Positions 46,758 through 58,100 of a stretch of 64,000 nucleotides of DNA are shown piece by piece; position 1 is the first letter of the stretch, and every line of letters begins with the position of its first letter. The DNA lies in the NCBI GenBank assembly GCA_021018815.1, contig JAITYX010000011.1, positions 3,734,501-3,798,500 of the forward strand. The letters run 5' to 3'. Source of the stretch: Talinum fruticosum. Its lineage: Eukaryota > Streptophyta > Magnoliopsida > Caryophyllales > Talinaceae. Below the pieces are notes generated by a model. The model saw nothing but the letters and a program-made list of their open reading frames with translations, made no database searches and was not told the DNA's origin. The position numbers and the translations under genes are program-made.

Positions 46758-47593
46758 ATGGTTTCTACTCAAATAGAAGCAATATCTAAAAAGGAAGATA
46801 TTGACTTATTCTCCAAAAAATTAGAAAATTTAGATTTAAATAGAGAGTCAACAAAGCCAGGATTCCTAGATGATATTTCATATCCTCTCATTAAATTCAA
46901 TAAGAATAAAAATTTAAAAATTCCAGATAGCCCATTAATTAAAAAGATAGATGAAGAATTAAATAAAATTTGTGGTGATAATCAAGAAATTCAAGAAAAG
47001 ATTATTTCTTTATTTGAACTCAAAGATACTCCAGTTCATTCGAAAACTCATCATCCGATTCTGAAGACAATAGTATTTACGAATTAGAAAGCAATTCAAG
47101 TGATTATTCATCAGGAAATGAATCAACTAGAATTTGTTACAAATGCATTAATATGATGACAACCACTAAAAACGAAAAAGAATTTTTATTAGATTTAATT
47201 AAACAAATTCAAGATTCAGAACTAAGAAAGGAATATTTAGAGAAACTCCAAAGTATTTTAATTAAAGAAGATTTATTAAAAGCTACTCCTCCTAATTTTA
47301 ATATTAATAAAATATTTGAAAAATATGATACTCCAAATATTTTAAAGGTAGTTAATATTCAAGACTTAAAGATGGAAGTCAATAATCTCAAAGAACAAAT
47401 TAAAGAGATTAATCAAAATTTATATTTTCTTCAAACTAAAGATTTAGAATTAAATACAAGAATATCATTAATTAAGGATAAATCAAGTTCTTCAAACAAC
47501 AATGAAGATACCCCAGTTCTTCTAGTAATCAACAATTTATTTTCACAATTAATCATATTAATTATCAAAAATGGTATATTTATATTACTCTAA
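46758..47593 (+). pseudogene. Coat N-terminus joined directly to the post-knuckle linker, plus-strand copy
   Basis: Open stretch 46758-47087 begins like the coat region of the other copy. At about 46951-46966 it passes without a break into the segment that in the other copy follows the zinc knuckle (KICGDNQEIQ). About 1.0 kb, the whole capsid core and knuckle, is missing and the frame is kept. The linker continues at 47153-47593 after a frame change. This copy therefore cannot encode capsid. Confidence 0.8.
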
Positions 47594-47594
47594 A

Positions 47595-47935
47595 GATTAA
47601 TGATAACTTTGAATTCAATACTATTGCTTTACTTGATAGCGGTGAAGATCAAAATTGTATTAAAGAAAGATTAATTCTATCTAAGTTTTATGAAAAAACT
47701 AAAGAACGTCTACATAGTGCTAATGGAACGGCACTACAAATCAAATATAAATTATCAAATGCTTATATTTGCAATCAAAGTTATTGTTTCAAGAATACTT
47801 TTATCCTTGTTAGAGACATAGGTCAAGAAGTCATTTTAGGTACCCCTTTCATTACTCAAATTTATCCTTTCAAAGTCGTTCAATTTGGTGTTCATACAGA
47901 AATCTTAGGAAAATATTTCTTTCAAATTTATTTCC
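47595..47935 (+). pseudogene. Viral aspartic protease region, plus-strand copy
   Basis: DSG at 47635-47643 is followed by Glu instead of the Ala found in the other copy and usual in the family. The second motif VILGTPFI lies near 47835. The frame is open through this block but shifted from the linker upstream. Confidence 0.85.
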
Positions 47936-48099
47936 CTATCCGTACAAAAGATCTATCTTTACTTCAAGAATTCACCATAATTAAACAACTAAATTTTATT
48001 GTAAACAAAAAACAGCAAATTAGTTTTTTACAAAAAGAAATTACCTATAAAAAAATTGAAGAAAAATTACAACAACCTTCTATTCAAAATAAAATAAAG

Positions 48100-48790
48100 A
48101 ATTACAAAATTTATTCCACAAAGAAGTACTGTTCCGATCTTCCCAATGCCTTTTGGGAAAGAAAAAAACATGTTACACTTCCTTATGAAAAGGATTTTTC
48201 GAAAGAAATATTCCTACTAAAGCTCGACCTATCCAAATGAACAAAGAACTTTTAGAATTCCGCAAAAGGAGATTCAATCACTTTTAGATAAAAAATTAAT
48301 AAGATCTTCTAAATCTCCTTGGAGTTGTGAAGCTTTCTATGTCAATAACCAAGCAGAAAAAGAACGAGGAGTTCCTCGCCTTGTTATTAATTATAAACCA
48401 TTGAATAAAGTTTTACAATGGATTATATATCCCATTCCTAATAAACGAGATTTACTTAATCGACTATATGAAGCAAAAATATTTTCAAATTTTGATATGA
48501 AAAGTGGTTTTTGGCAAGTTCAAATTGTCGATCAAGATCGTTATAAAACAACTTTTATCGTCCCCTTTGGGCATTATGAATAGAATGTAATGCCTTTTGG
48601 ACTAAAGAATGCTCCTTCAGAATTTCAACATATTATGAATGATATTTTTAATCCTTATACTCAATTTACAATAGTTTATATTGATGATATTTTAGTCTAT
48701 TCGAATATTATTGAGCAACAGTTCAAACATTTACAAACTTTTGTGCATGTAATAAAAAAAATGGTCTTGTTGTTTCTGCATCAAAAATGA
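48100..48790 (+). pseudogene. Viral reverse transcriptase, plus-strand copy
   Basis: RT blocks in order: SPWSCEAFYV near 48320, RGVPRLVINYKPLN near 48370, FDMKSGFWQV near 48500, MPFGLKNAPSEFQ at 48590 and the catalytic YIDD at 48677-48688. A TAG at 48581-48583 separates the third and fourth blocks and a frame change follows the YIDD block. This would be the polymerase copying viral RNA into DNA. It has no counterpart in the minus-strand copy. Confidence 0.92.
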
Positions 48791-49434
48791 AATTGTTTCA
48801 AATAAAAATAAGATTTTTAGGGCATGATATTTATCAAGGAACTATAAAACCAATCATAAGAGCTATTGAATTTACGGATAAATTTCCGGATGAAATAAAA
48901 AATAAAACTCAATTACAAAGATTTTTAGAATGTCTTAATTATGTGTCCGATTTCTTTCTAAAATTAAGACAAACATGTCAACTTCTTTATAGGAGATTAA
49001 GTAATAACCCACCACCATGGTCGGATGAACATACTCAAGTCGTCCGCCTTCTTAAACAAAAGGTCAAGTCTTTACCATGTCTAGGTATTCCACATCCAAA
49101 TGCACTCATGATAGTAGAAATAGACGCATCAGATTTAGAGTATGGTGGTATATTAAAACAAAAGATTTCTATGACCTCAAAACGGACCCAACTAGTTAGA
49201 TATCATTCAGGAATTTGGAATAAAACTCAACAGAATTATTCAACCGCAAATCAAGCAAAAGAAATCATTACTAAAGATGTTCAAAACCTTGTTTCCAAAC
49301 AAATATTTGCTCGTTGGCAAGCAAGTTTATCTTGTTTTGATTTTGATATAGAATTTATTAAAGGGGAAAATAATTCCCTGCTCGATTTCTTAACAAGAGA
49401 ATTCCTCCAAGGATCCTCTACCTCTCAAAATTAA
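48787..49434 (+). pseudogene. RT connection and RNase H, plus-strand copy
   Basis: 215 residues open. The RT thumb/connection is followed by the RNase H start EIDASDLEYGG (Asp113 of this stretch) and the end QIFARWQASLSCFDFDIEF..GENN..LDFLTREFLQ. The middle of RNase H, which normally carries the next two acidic catalytic residues, is missing: YSTANQAKE runs straight into ITKDVQNL. It would therefore be inactive as it stands. Confidence 0.88.
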
Positions 49435-49665
49435 TTCAACCAGCTCCTGCTACCCCACAAAAACAGGAGAAGAATTCAAAAGGAAAAGAAAAATTCAAGA
49501 TGAAGAAATTCAATTGCTCAAACAAGAGATCAAGCTACTCAAGAAGCGAGCAACAAGCAATTACTCCCGAAGACAAGCACAAATTCATCCGATTCCTCAA
49601 CATCTATTCAATCGGATTATGATCCTTTTGATGGGCCTTGCGCCCAGAACCCATATAATATTTAA
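49435..49665 (+). pseudogene. Shared C-terminal coiled-coil tail, plus-strand copy
   Basis: After a frame change the segment EEIQLLKQEIKLLKK (near 49510) and the end of the polyprotein match the tail of the unrecognised ORF of the minus-strand copy (39150-38955). The two different proteins thus end alike. Confidence 0.75.
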
Positions 49666-49699
49666 CCCTTAAAGGGTATTCAAAAGAAAAAAATTTTAT

Positions 49700-50480
49700 T
49701 CTCACGATTTTTATGCGAGGTTTTCTAAGTGAAATTTTACAATTTCACTTCTCTTTTTCCCCGGGAAGGAAGTGGACAGATGCAGATCTTGTTCACTCAC
49801 TATTCAAAGAAGACTTACTATTCAAAGACGTGGACATTAAAGTTATTGGCAAATACTTGTTCAAGAGAAAGGACACTACTCGCTCAAAAGGACACTACTT
49901 GTTCAAGAAAAAGGACACTACTTGTTCACTCTTGTGGTGGATGGTACTCGTTGCCATGTGAAGATTTATTAATCCTATTCAACTAAAGCTGTCGACAAAA
50001 TAATTCATCGGCTACTATTCATACTTTTGGTCCAATCAATACTGCTCCAATAATTCAACATTATCGGAAGATATTTTCAAGATTATGATTCCATTACAAT
50101 CAAGCAACTTCAACCGTCCAAGTGTCACTTACTAATTCATGATTGTATTCTATAAATATGTACTCCTTTAGCTCAATAGAGCACGACCCACAACACAACT
50201 CATCATACAACTCACTACACATCCACAATATCCCTTTGTATCTCCAATCTCTCTCTTGAGAGCCAACTATCCAAACTCTCTTGTATCAAGTTTCATTTCA
50301 ATCAATCAAAGTAAGTTTTGATTCAACATCTTTGTTACTTCAATCTTTTATTTAGTTATTTCCATTTATAGTTTTAATCTTTTGTTTTGAAAATTAACTT
50401 GTGAAATTAATTTGTCACTTTGCCTCTCCCGCTATTCAACCATACCCCAGTTCTCGAGCTGCTTCCCTAACTCCTAGTCC
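49700..50480 (+). promoter_or_regulatory. Viral intergenic region/promoter, 3' side of the plus-strand virus
   Basis: Inverted, near-identical to 44085-44700 and 38209-38900, with an extra direct-repeat segment (GGACACTAC.TGTTCAAG units at 49870-49930). TATAAATA at 50151-50158, with the leader downstream. Similarity stops at about 50478, short of the primer site, so this is the right border of the virus locus. Confidence 0.8.
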
Positions 50481-51724
50481 CGGGCCATTTGGCATATTAC
50501 AAATCACCTATAGTAGGGAAGCTTGAATAACTACTAGTTATCATTAATAATCCCTACAATAAGAGATTTGTTACATCTTGGTAGGCTATTACTAATTGGT
50601 ATGTACTAGTAGGGATTGTATACAAGCCAACGATACGATAATGTTACGAGATCTTATATCCATTGGAGAATAATCTAATTTTTTATGGTTATCATACATG
50701 TAAATCTTGAATAGCGGGTATGGGGTACCAATTTGTATACAACCTTCCACATACATATATGTTTCTAATGGTTTCAGTATCCAAATTTGTATATCTTTAT
50801 GTCCCATCTTTATGTACTTGTAGCTTCCCGTATTCAAATATAGGGGTTGTAATCTTGAGTCTGTATTGGAGAGTGACATATTCTTTACAAATTTGTATAT
50901 GGTTACGAGTAAGAGAATATGGTTATCCACATACATAGTATTGTGCTATCAAAAGTGAGGTGGTAACACGTATGGAGATATGTAGTGATTTAACATGATA
51001 TTGTAATCATATATGTGGCTCCCATGTGAGATTTGATACGAGTACTCCATATATTTGTATATTTGTATTAATGATTAGATTGCCAAATACAAGATTAGGG
51101 ATTGCCAATACCTATCCACCTAGTATTACGGATAAATGTTGACAGGATTAATGGATGATAGCCACGTCTTGAATAACTATCCTGTATTTCCATCAAGATT
51201 TATGCGGGTTGCAATGATTGTATAACATTACAAGTGGAACCGGTTGTTACTTCAATCTCACATTAAAGTCTAGGATGTAACAAAGAGATTTGTCACATCT
51301 TGGTACCAATTTGTATCGGTTTACAATAAGAGATTGTAAACGAAAAATAATTTGATTAGGATTCACAATATATATATATATATATTACCACATGGCTAAT
51401 TTGTTTGCCACACACTTGGCTTAGTTTAATTTGTTTATGTATATGTTTTTTTCCATATATTAAGTAAATTAATCGAGTTTGAGATAAAATTTTGCATCAT
51501 TCGAGCACAAATATGCCTCTGTCGATAAATGTATAATTTTACAGATTATCACTATTTGATGCAAATTAAAGAGTCCTGAGTTATTTAAACTACTGAATTC
51601 ATGTGCATATTTTATTCAAATTTCAAATTTTTGTGCCTCTCTGCTCTTGATTAATATTATATTAATACGATCAAATGTTGAATTTCAAAATAGTTAAATA
51701 TGATTAAAAAGTCGTGGTGTTACA
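50481..51724. other. Flanking DNA right of the virus; no gene
   Basis: AT-rich, no coding motif. Contains a (TA)n run at 51369-51386 and ends in GTGGTGTTACA (51707-51717), which looks like the 3' end of an LTR whose start I cannot find. Confidence 0.4.
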
Positions 51725-52285
51725 ACAAGGGAGAGATGAGGTATATACCGGCTGGCGAAGGTGAACGAGAGGGAGCAGCAACAACGAGAGACGAGAGCAC
51801 GAACAGAGAGTGAACAGAACAACGGTGACAATAGCGAGAGGCACGCTAGAAATCACCGATGACAGCGAGGAGACAACAGAGAGAAGAAAGAGGAGAGCAA
51901 TCGAAACCGCAGACGAAGCAAGACCAGTGAAGTGAGAGTGAGTAGAGAGACTGAAAGTAAGAGTGAGAGCAACCCATGGTTTTTTTGTGTTCATCTATGA
52001 CGACGGTTCTTTGAATGAACCGTCCTTAAAAGTTAACTTTCAACTTTTAACGACGGTTCTTTCATTGAATCATCATCATAAATACATCTATGACGACGAT
52101 TTTTTGAATGAACCGTCGTTAAAAGTTAATTTTGAACTTTTGATGATGGTTCTTTCATTGAACCGTCATCATATGTACATTAAAAATCACTTTTTACGAA
52201 AATGCCACCGCATCATTTTTTACAATGAATTTTCGTTATAACCGTCGTTAAATACTCGTTGTTAAAAGTGGTTCCTTTATCAGTG
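51725..52285. mobile_element. CACTA-type right end with ACGACGGTT subterminal repeats
   Basis: Read from 52285 inward on the minus strand it starts CACTGATAAAGGAACCAC and is followed by many ACGACGGTTC / GAACCGTCGT repeats in both orientations (51990-52260). A GA-rich segment (51725-51960) precedes them. The terminus resembles that at 26893, but the subterminal repeats differ. Probably a fragment or nonautonomous member of this superfamily. Confidence 0.65.
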
Positions 52286-52552
52286 TGAACAAACAAAATG
52301 GGAAACTCGAATTTAGAAACCATGAAACGTAAACACACACACACATAGATAGATAGAGAAAGAAAGAGAGAGAGATTCAGTGATCGGAAGCTGAATGAAC
52401 ACCTTTAGATTTTTAGTGAGAGTTTGAGAGATTACTTGCTGGTGTAAAGCAACCAACGTCAATAAGGACTACAGTGAGAATCGCTGCCAATTTTTTAATG
52501 AATCATGAATATGAACAACCAAAAATGAGAAATCCGATATAGAAACCATGAA

Positions 52553-52702
<150 letters not shown>

Positions 52703-52797
52703 CCTATAGATAGAAATTTGGTGATCGAGAGAACACTGGAGATAGAAAGGAAGGACCGAGGAGGGAGGAGCAGAGCCTGGAGGGGTGGAGGTGTGGT

Positions 52798-52921
<124 letters not shown>

Positions 52922-53615
52922 GACTAGAGAACCTAGAAATAGAAAGGAAGGACTGTGGAAGAGCAGAGCCTGGAGGGGTGGGGGTATGGTCACCGCCTCA
53001 CTTGTCATAGAGAGATTAAGGGTTAGTTGAGTTTCTAAAAACTAAAAGTGAAGTGAAAATTAGGGTTAGGGAATTTTGTTTTTATACTTGGAGAGAGTTA
53101 GAGAATAGTTTAGATATAGGGTTAGCGGTTTAGGTGGGAGGTGACGGGAGGCTCGGTGAAAGTGAAAATGGGTCGCCCAAAAGAGTCAAGTTTCACAAAT
53201 TTAAAATTTGAAATTAGAAATCCAAAATTTGAGTGGGCCCCCTAACCATTTTTGGCCCGATGAGGTGCCACCAATGCAATTTTTATACACAATAAATAAT
53301 CAAGTCCGGACAATCTAAATGTTTGAATTAGACCGAACTTGAATTTTGCCAAAAATTTGGACAACTCGAACCCGACTTGATTTTGTATTCGGACATGTCA
53401 AAATGACTTAATTTCAAATTTGGACACAAAATTTATGACCGAGATCCACACACACACACACAGAGAAAGCCTATAGATAGAAATTTGGTGACCAGAGAAC
53501 CCGGGGATAGAAAGGAAGGAACGAGGAGGAAGGAGCGGAGCCTGGAGGGGTGGGGTAGGGGAGTGTGGTCACTGCCTTACTAGTTGTGGAGACTGGATAA
53601 CGGTGGAGGTGTGGT

Positions 53616-53767
<152 letters not shown>

Positions 53768-54165
53768 GACCGGAGAACCCGGAGATAGGAAGGATCGCGG
53801 AGGGAAGAGCGGAGCCCGGAGGGATGGGGGTATGGTCACCGCCTCACTTGTTGTGGAGATTGGAGAAGGGTGGAGGACTGGTGTGAAAGAGATAAAGAGA
53901 TTAACGGTTAGTTGAGTATCTAAAAACTAAAAGTGAAGTGAAAATTAGGGTTAGGGAATTTTGTTTTTATACTTGGAGAGAGTTAGAGAATAGTTTAGAT
54001 ATAGGGTTAGCGGTTTAGGTGAGAGGTGACAGGAGGCTCGGTGAAAGTGAAAATGGGTCGCCTAAAAGAGTCAAGTTTCACAAATTTAAAATTTGAAATT
54101 TGAAATCCAAAATTTGAGTAGGTTGCCTAACCGTTTTTTGGCCAGTAGGTACCCCTACGCAATTC

Positions 54166-54400
54166 TTATACACAATAAATAATTAAGTCCGAATAGCCTA
54201 AATATCCGAATTTGACCGAACTTGAATTTTGTCAAAAATTTGGACAATCGAACCCGATTCACAATACCCGAACCCGACTTGGTTTTGTATTCAAACATGT
54301 CAAAATGACTTAATTTCAAATTCGGACATAAAATTTGTGACCGGATCCAATTTTTTCCCAATTGGAATAATTCGGATATTCGGATCACTTCACTTTTTGT
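54166..54400. mobile_element. hAT subterminal relic
   Basis: Inverted relative of the left end of the hAT element at 18181. The order of words (CCGAATTT, GACATGT, AAAATTTGTGACC, GGGTTCGGG on the reverse strand) is the same. A second relic lies in the first unit of the duplication (53290-53445). No terminal repeat or target duplication was identified. Confidence 0.55.
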
Positions 54401-54789
54401 CGAGTACTTAGAATTTGGGCTGTATGTAGATTATTTTTAACAATAAAAGGGGATCCATCTCTATTGAACCAATAAAATTTTGGTAGGGCCTCAAATCCGA
54501 TTTTCTAATTAATTATTTTTTATGTATGTTAAAAAATGATTTAAAAGCTAGTTTTCATAGTATTTTTTTGGGTACCTCATGTTATGCACTTTAATATTGT
54601 TCATTTACCTTTTTTAATGAAAATTTACCTGTTTTTTTAATGAACATTTACCTTTTTAAGAGGAATTAAAGGAAAAAAAGGCTCAATTTTTTTTTTGGGT
54701 TGAGGAAGAAAAAAAGCTCAATTAAGAAAAGAAACAATATTTTTAAAAAGAAAACCAACAAAAAAGAGGAATAAATTAGACAAATTGTA
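54401..54789. other. AT-rich DNA upstream of the ERGIC-like gene
   Basis: T-runs and A-runs, no gene seen. It should include the promoter of the downstream gene, but I cannot point to a TATA box with confidence. Confidence 0.35.
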
Positions 54790-55195
54790 CATTGCCTTTC
54801 TTATTTCTCGCCGGTGTCGAGAGTTTTTACAGGCGAAACAAAATCTCCATAGACTGACCCGTCTCTCTCTCTAGGTACGATCTATTCTTAGGCTCCCTTG
54901 AAGCACCACCCCTTCTTGCAACTCTCTCTCCTCGTCGCCTGCGACGAGCCCATGCCCTCACTCTACTCCTGGTGACTCTCTCTCTTCCCCTTTTCATTGG
55001 GTAAATAGTAATTGATGCCTTTCTGTGTCAACATTTGTGATTCGTATTCAGAATTTGAATTTCTGTTGATAACCTAATCGTTGCTTTGTTGCCCGAATGG
55101 ATCCCTGATTTTGAGGATTATTTGTGTTATTTTTCAATGAAATATCAAGGTGCTGATCAAAATTCGAGAGGTTGGTGAATAATTTTGAGCGATAA
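54790..55195 (+). promoter_or_regulatory. 5' leader region of the ERGIC-like gene, probably with a leader intron
   Basis: CT-rich leader-like DNA (54850-54990). A donor-like CTCCTG|GTGACT at about 54970 and an acceptor-like ATATCAAG|GTGCTG at about 55150 would remove a leader intron just before the start codon at 55196. This is inferred from signals only. Confidence 0.45.
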
Positions 55196-58100
55196 TGGGT
55201 TTGAAGCAAGCTATAAAGAAACTTGATGCTTTCCCCGTGCCGAAGAGCACTTGATGCAGAAAACCCAATCTGGAGCCATTGGTATTTCCTATTCTTTTAT
55301 CCCTTGTACAGCTAAAATTATTAGGTTTCATAAGCTGATTCCTTGCTAGTATTTTAAAAAATTGCTGTTATTTGCTATTTATTTTGTGTTGGGTATTTCA
55401 TTCAAGGAGTTAGTATTGGGCAAGTTTTAATCTTTGAATTTTGCAATTGCTTGGGCACTTTTGACCTTTCTGGAGCCTGTCATATTGTCATAGGCAGGTG
55501 CATCTCGAGGGGGCACTAGGTTGATAGTTTATGTTGCATGTTGGAGTTCAATTAAAATATAATTTGCTGTTGTAGCTCTCTCTCTTGTTCGCACTTTTTC
55601 TCATACTGGGATTTATTTATTTTTGTGCCTTACCTCTCTGTAGTTTCGATAATTGGCCTGGTCATTATGGCGACATTGTTCCTACACGAGCTCAGATATT
55701 ACCTCAGTACCTACACGGTTCATCAGGTGACTTGCTTTTTAATGCTTCATGATCTTTGTTGTTATTATCTAGGTGTTGCTCTTGCCCACTCTTTGAGGAA
55801 CTGAAAAACTCTCTAGTGGGAAAAGTTTTCAGCTTGTATTATAGTGGCATAAAGTCAATGCCTCATCAAACGGTCATTAACTTTACTCTCTAGAGTAGTA
55901 GGTGATCAAACATTTTTAATCTATGGTCCAACGGATACAACCTTTTGAAATATAGGGTTAAAGCTGTTACATTGTAAATGCCTCTCCTAGGCATTGGGTT
56001 ATGAATTTCATGTGGATTTGGTTTTGAATTTGCATATTGCTCTTATATGTTGAGATTGATTGGATTCTCTGATTGTCCTGTTTGATAGATGTCTGTGGAT
56101 TTGAAGCGTGGGGAAACTCTTCCGATTCACGTTAATATGACATTTCCTTCTTTACCATGCGATGGTGAGCTTGACTTTTTCTAACTTTGACGCCGTACAT
56201 GTCATTTAGATGTTATTATATCTTTATTCTTTCCTACTAATCCTTTTTTTTTTTTTTTGTTTTTGCTTTATACTTATGGATGCTGAACACTGTATTGTTT
56301 TTCTAATTCATCATCAGTTCTTTATGAGTAAAGTGCATTTTCTGCAGTGCTAAGTGTGGATGCTATAGATATGTCGGGAAAGCATGAGGTGGATCTTGAT
56401 ACAAACATATGGAAAGTATGTAAGATTTTCCTTGCATTCCTGATTTTTTGTTTAATTCTGGTATGCTTTCAATCCATATTTAATTGCGGCTTTAGATATT
56501 GATAGGTGACCTTTAGTCGTTGGTTCAATAATGTTCTGGTCTTGACAAATGGAAGGTTCTATTTGTTAATGTAATTGTTTCTGTTTTGGTTGAATGGGCA
56601 TAGATGGATGCACTTGATAGGAGAGTTGATTGATGACTGCAGGCCTTTAGGAAATATCTTTGTATACATATTGGTGAATGTGTATGAAAGTCCTGTTGTC
56701 TGCATGTAAACTGCAATATTGCACTAGATGTATCCATTAGTCAACCTCTTGTTGCAGGAACAAAATTGCAGAAATAACTTGATCCTTTTCCCCAGACATA
56801 GAACATAATATAGTTGCCTTTCTCCATGAAAGAAAGAATGATTTTTGTATTTGAATTTTGATACCTAGCAATTAGGGTAGTGGCAAAGAACGAACTACAT
56901 TTAAGAGTCTGGATCTGGTGGTGGATCTGGTGATACCGGAGATCCCAAGGAGTGAAGTTTTGTTGTCCATGAAGCTGATTAAAGAAGTCAACAGCCAACA
57001 ACGGTGTTTTGGAGAGGCACGTGATTGCAATGAACATAGTGGAGGATAGTAGGGATATGTGTAAGCTAACTTTGTGAGGAAGAGTATAGCTCATTTAACA
57101 GTCAAGAATCAAGATTTCTATTTGTAAGCTAGCAATTCATTGTTGACACTTGGAGGAACTAGGGCTGATTAATCAATGGGAATAGGTGCAGTGGTGTGTT
57201 ATGTTTGAAACCTCCTACTGTTGATTTGGAAGGGACTCATTATTCAGAGAGGATGCTACTAACCTCTCATTGTGCAGGATTAAGATAATGGCCAGGATTC
57301 CAGGTGGTGAACTCAATTGTCTAAAGAGGACAATGCAAAGAGTGATGGTTTTGCCACACTTGCCAAGGCCTCTTAGAAATGAGGAAAATACAGCTGCGCA
57401 TGGTCCCTCCCAGCCACTTTTGTGGGTCTGGGTGTAGTGTGCTAGTCTTTTTGAGTGCCCCATGAGAATTGATTACGCGATAGCTTCATTATTAGAGAGA
57501 AAACATAGCAAATCAATTTTTGCAACTTAGGTCCATTAACATCTCGGCTGACATTCTTGGCTTCATGCTATGTGTAAAGCACAATAATGTGTAACAGCAA
57601 TCTCTGATCACTTTTGGAACATTTGTTAATTTGTTATTAATATAACGTGTTATAGAAACAGCAGGTTGTGCTTCTTAGATGTTGACATGCATACTGAACC
57701 ATCTATTCTAACAGTTTTGAGCATTACTGTCATTCAACCGAGTTTTCAGAAAATCCGTCAGCTGAGTGTACAAGGACATTAAAAATTAGATTTTTGTAGT
57801 TTCACTCACTCAAATTGGTTAAACTGGCAAACAGACGAGTGCTTAGGGACATAAAAGTTACTATCCTGGATCTAATTGCTTGTTGGTTGTTTGTAGTTAT
57901 CACCAATCAACCAACTACAGCTAAATACTCCTGCGGCTGTGCAATTATTTGATCTCTACTGTCATTTGGAGCCCATCATTATGTCGTAGTCTTAAAGAAT
58001 CTTCTTATATTACTAATTAGTGTATGTGGGGCTGTCAGTTTCAGAAGATTCGTCCTTTCTAAGTACAACTTATACTATTGTTTCAGCTATAGCTTGACAT

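Larger units (their letters stand above)
37735..50480. mobile_element. Endogenous pararetrovirus locus: two Caulimoviridae-type copies, head to head
   Basis: Two virus copies diverge from a junction near 44700. The minus-strand copy runs leftward to about 38209 and the plus-strand copy rightward to about 50480. Evidence for Caulimoviridae: a tRNA-Met-type primer site just before the first ORF, the order movement protein - coat - zinc knuckle - aspartic protease - reverse transcriptase - RNase H spread over the two copies, no LTR or integrase, and a TATA-bearing intergenic region. Lineage is most likely florendovirus, inferred from organisation rather than phylogeny. Both copies carry stops and frameshifts and are inactive relics. 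Confidence 0.9.

Noticed and set aside
37735..50480. Interpretation as an ordinary LTR retrotransposon pair
   Set aside because: No integrase or chromodomain, a 30K-type movement protein is present, and the repeats are intergenic regions with a pararetroviral primer site and TATA rather than TG..CA LTRs.
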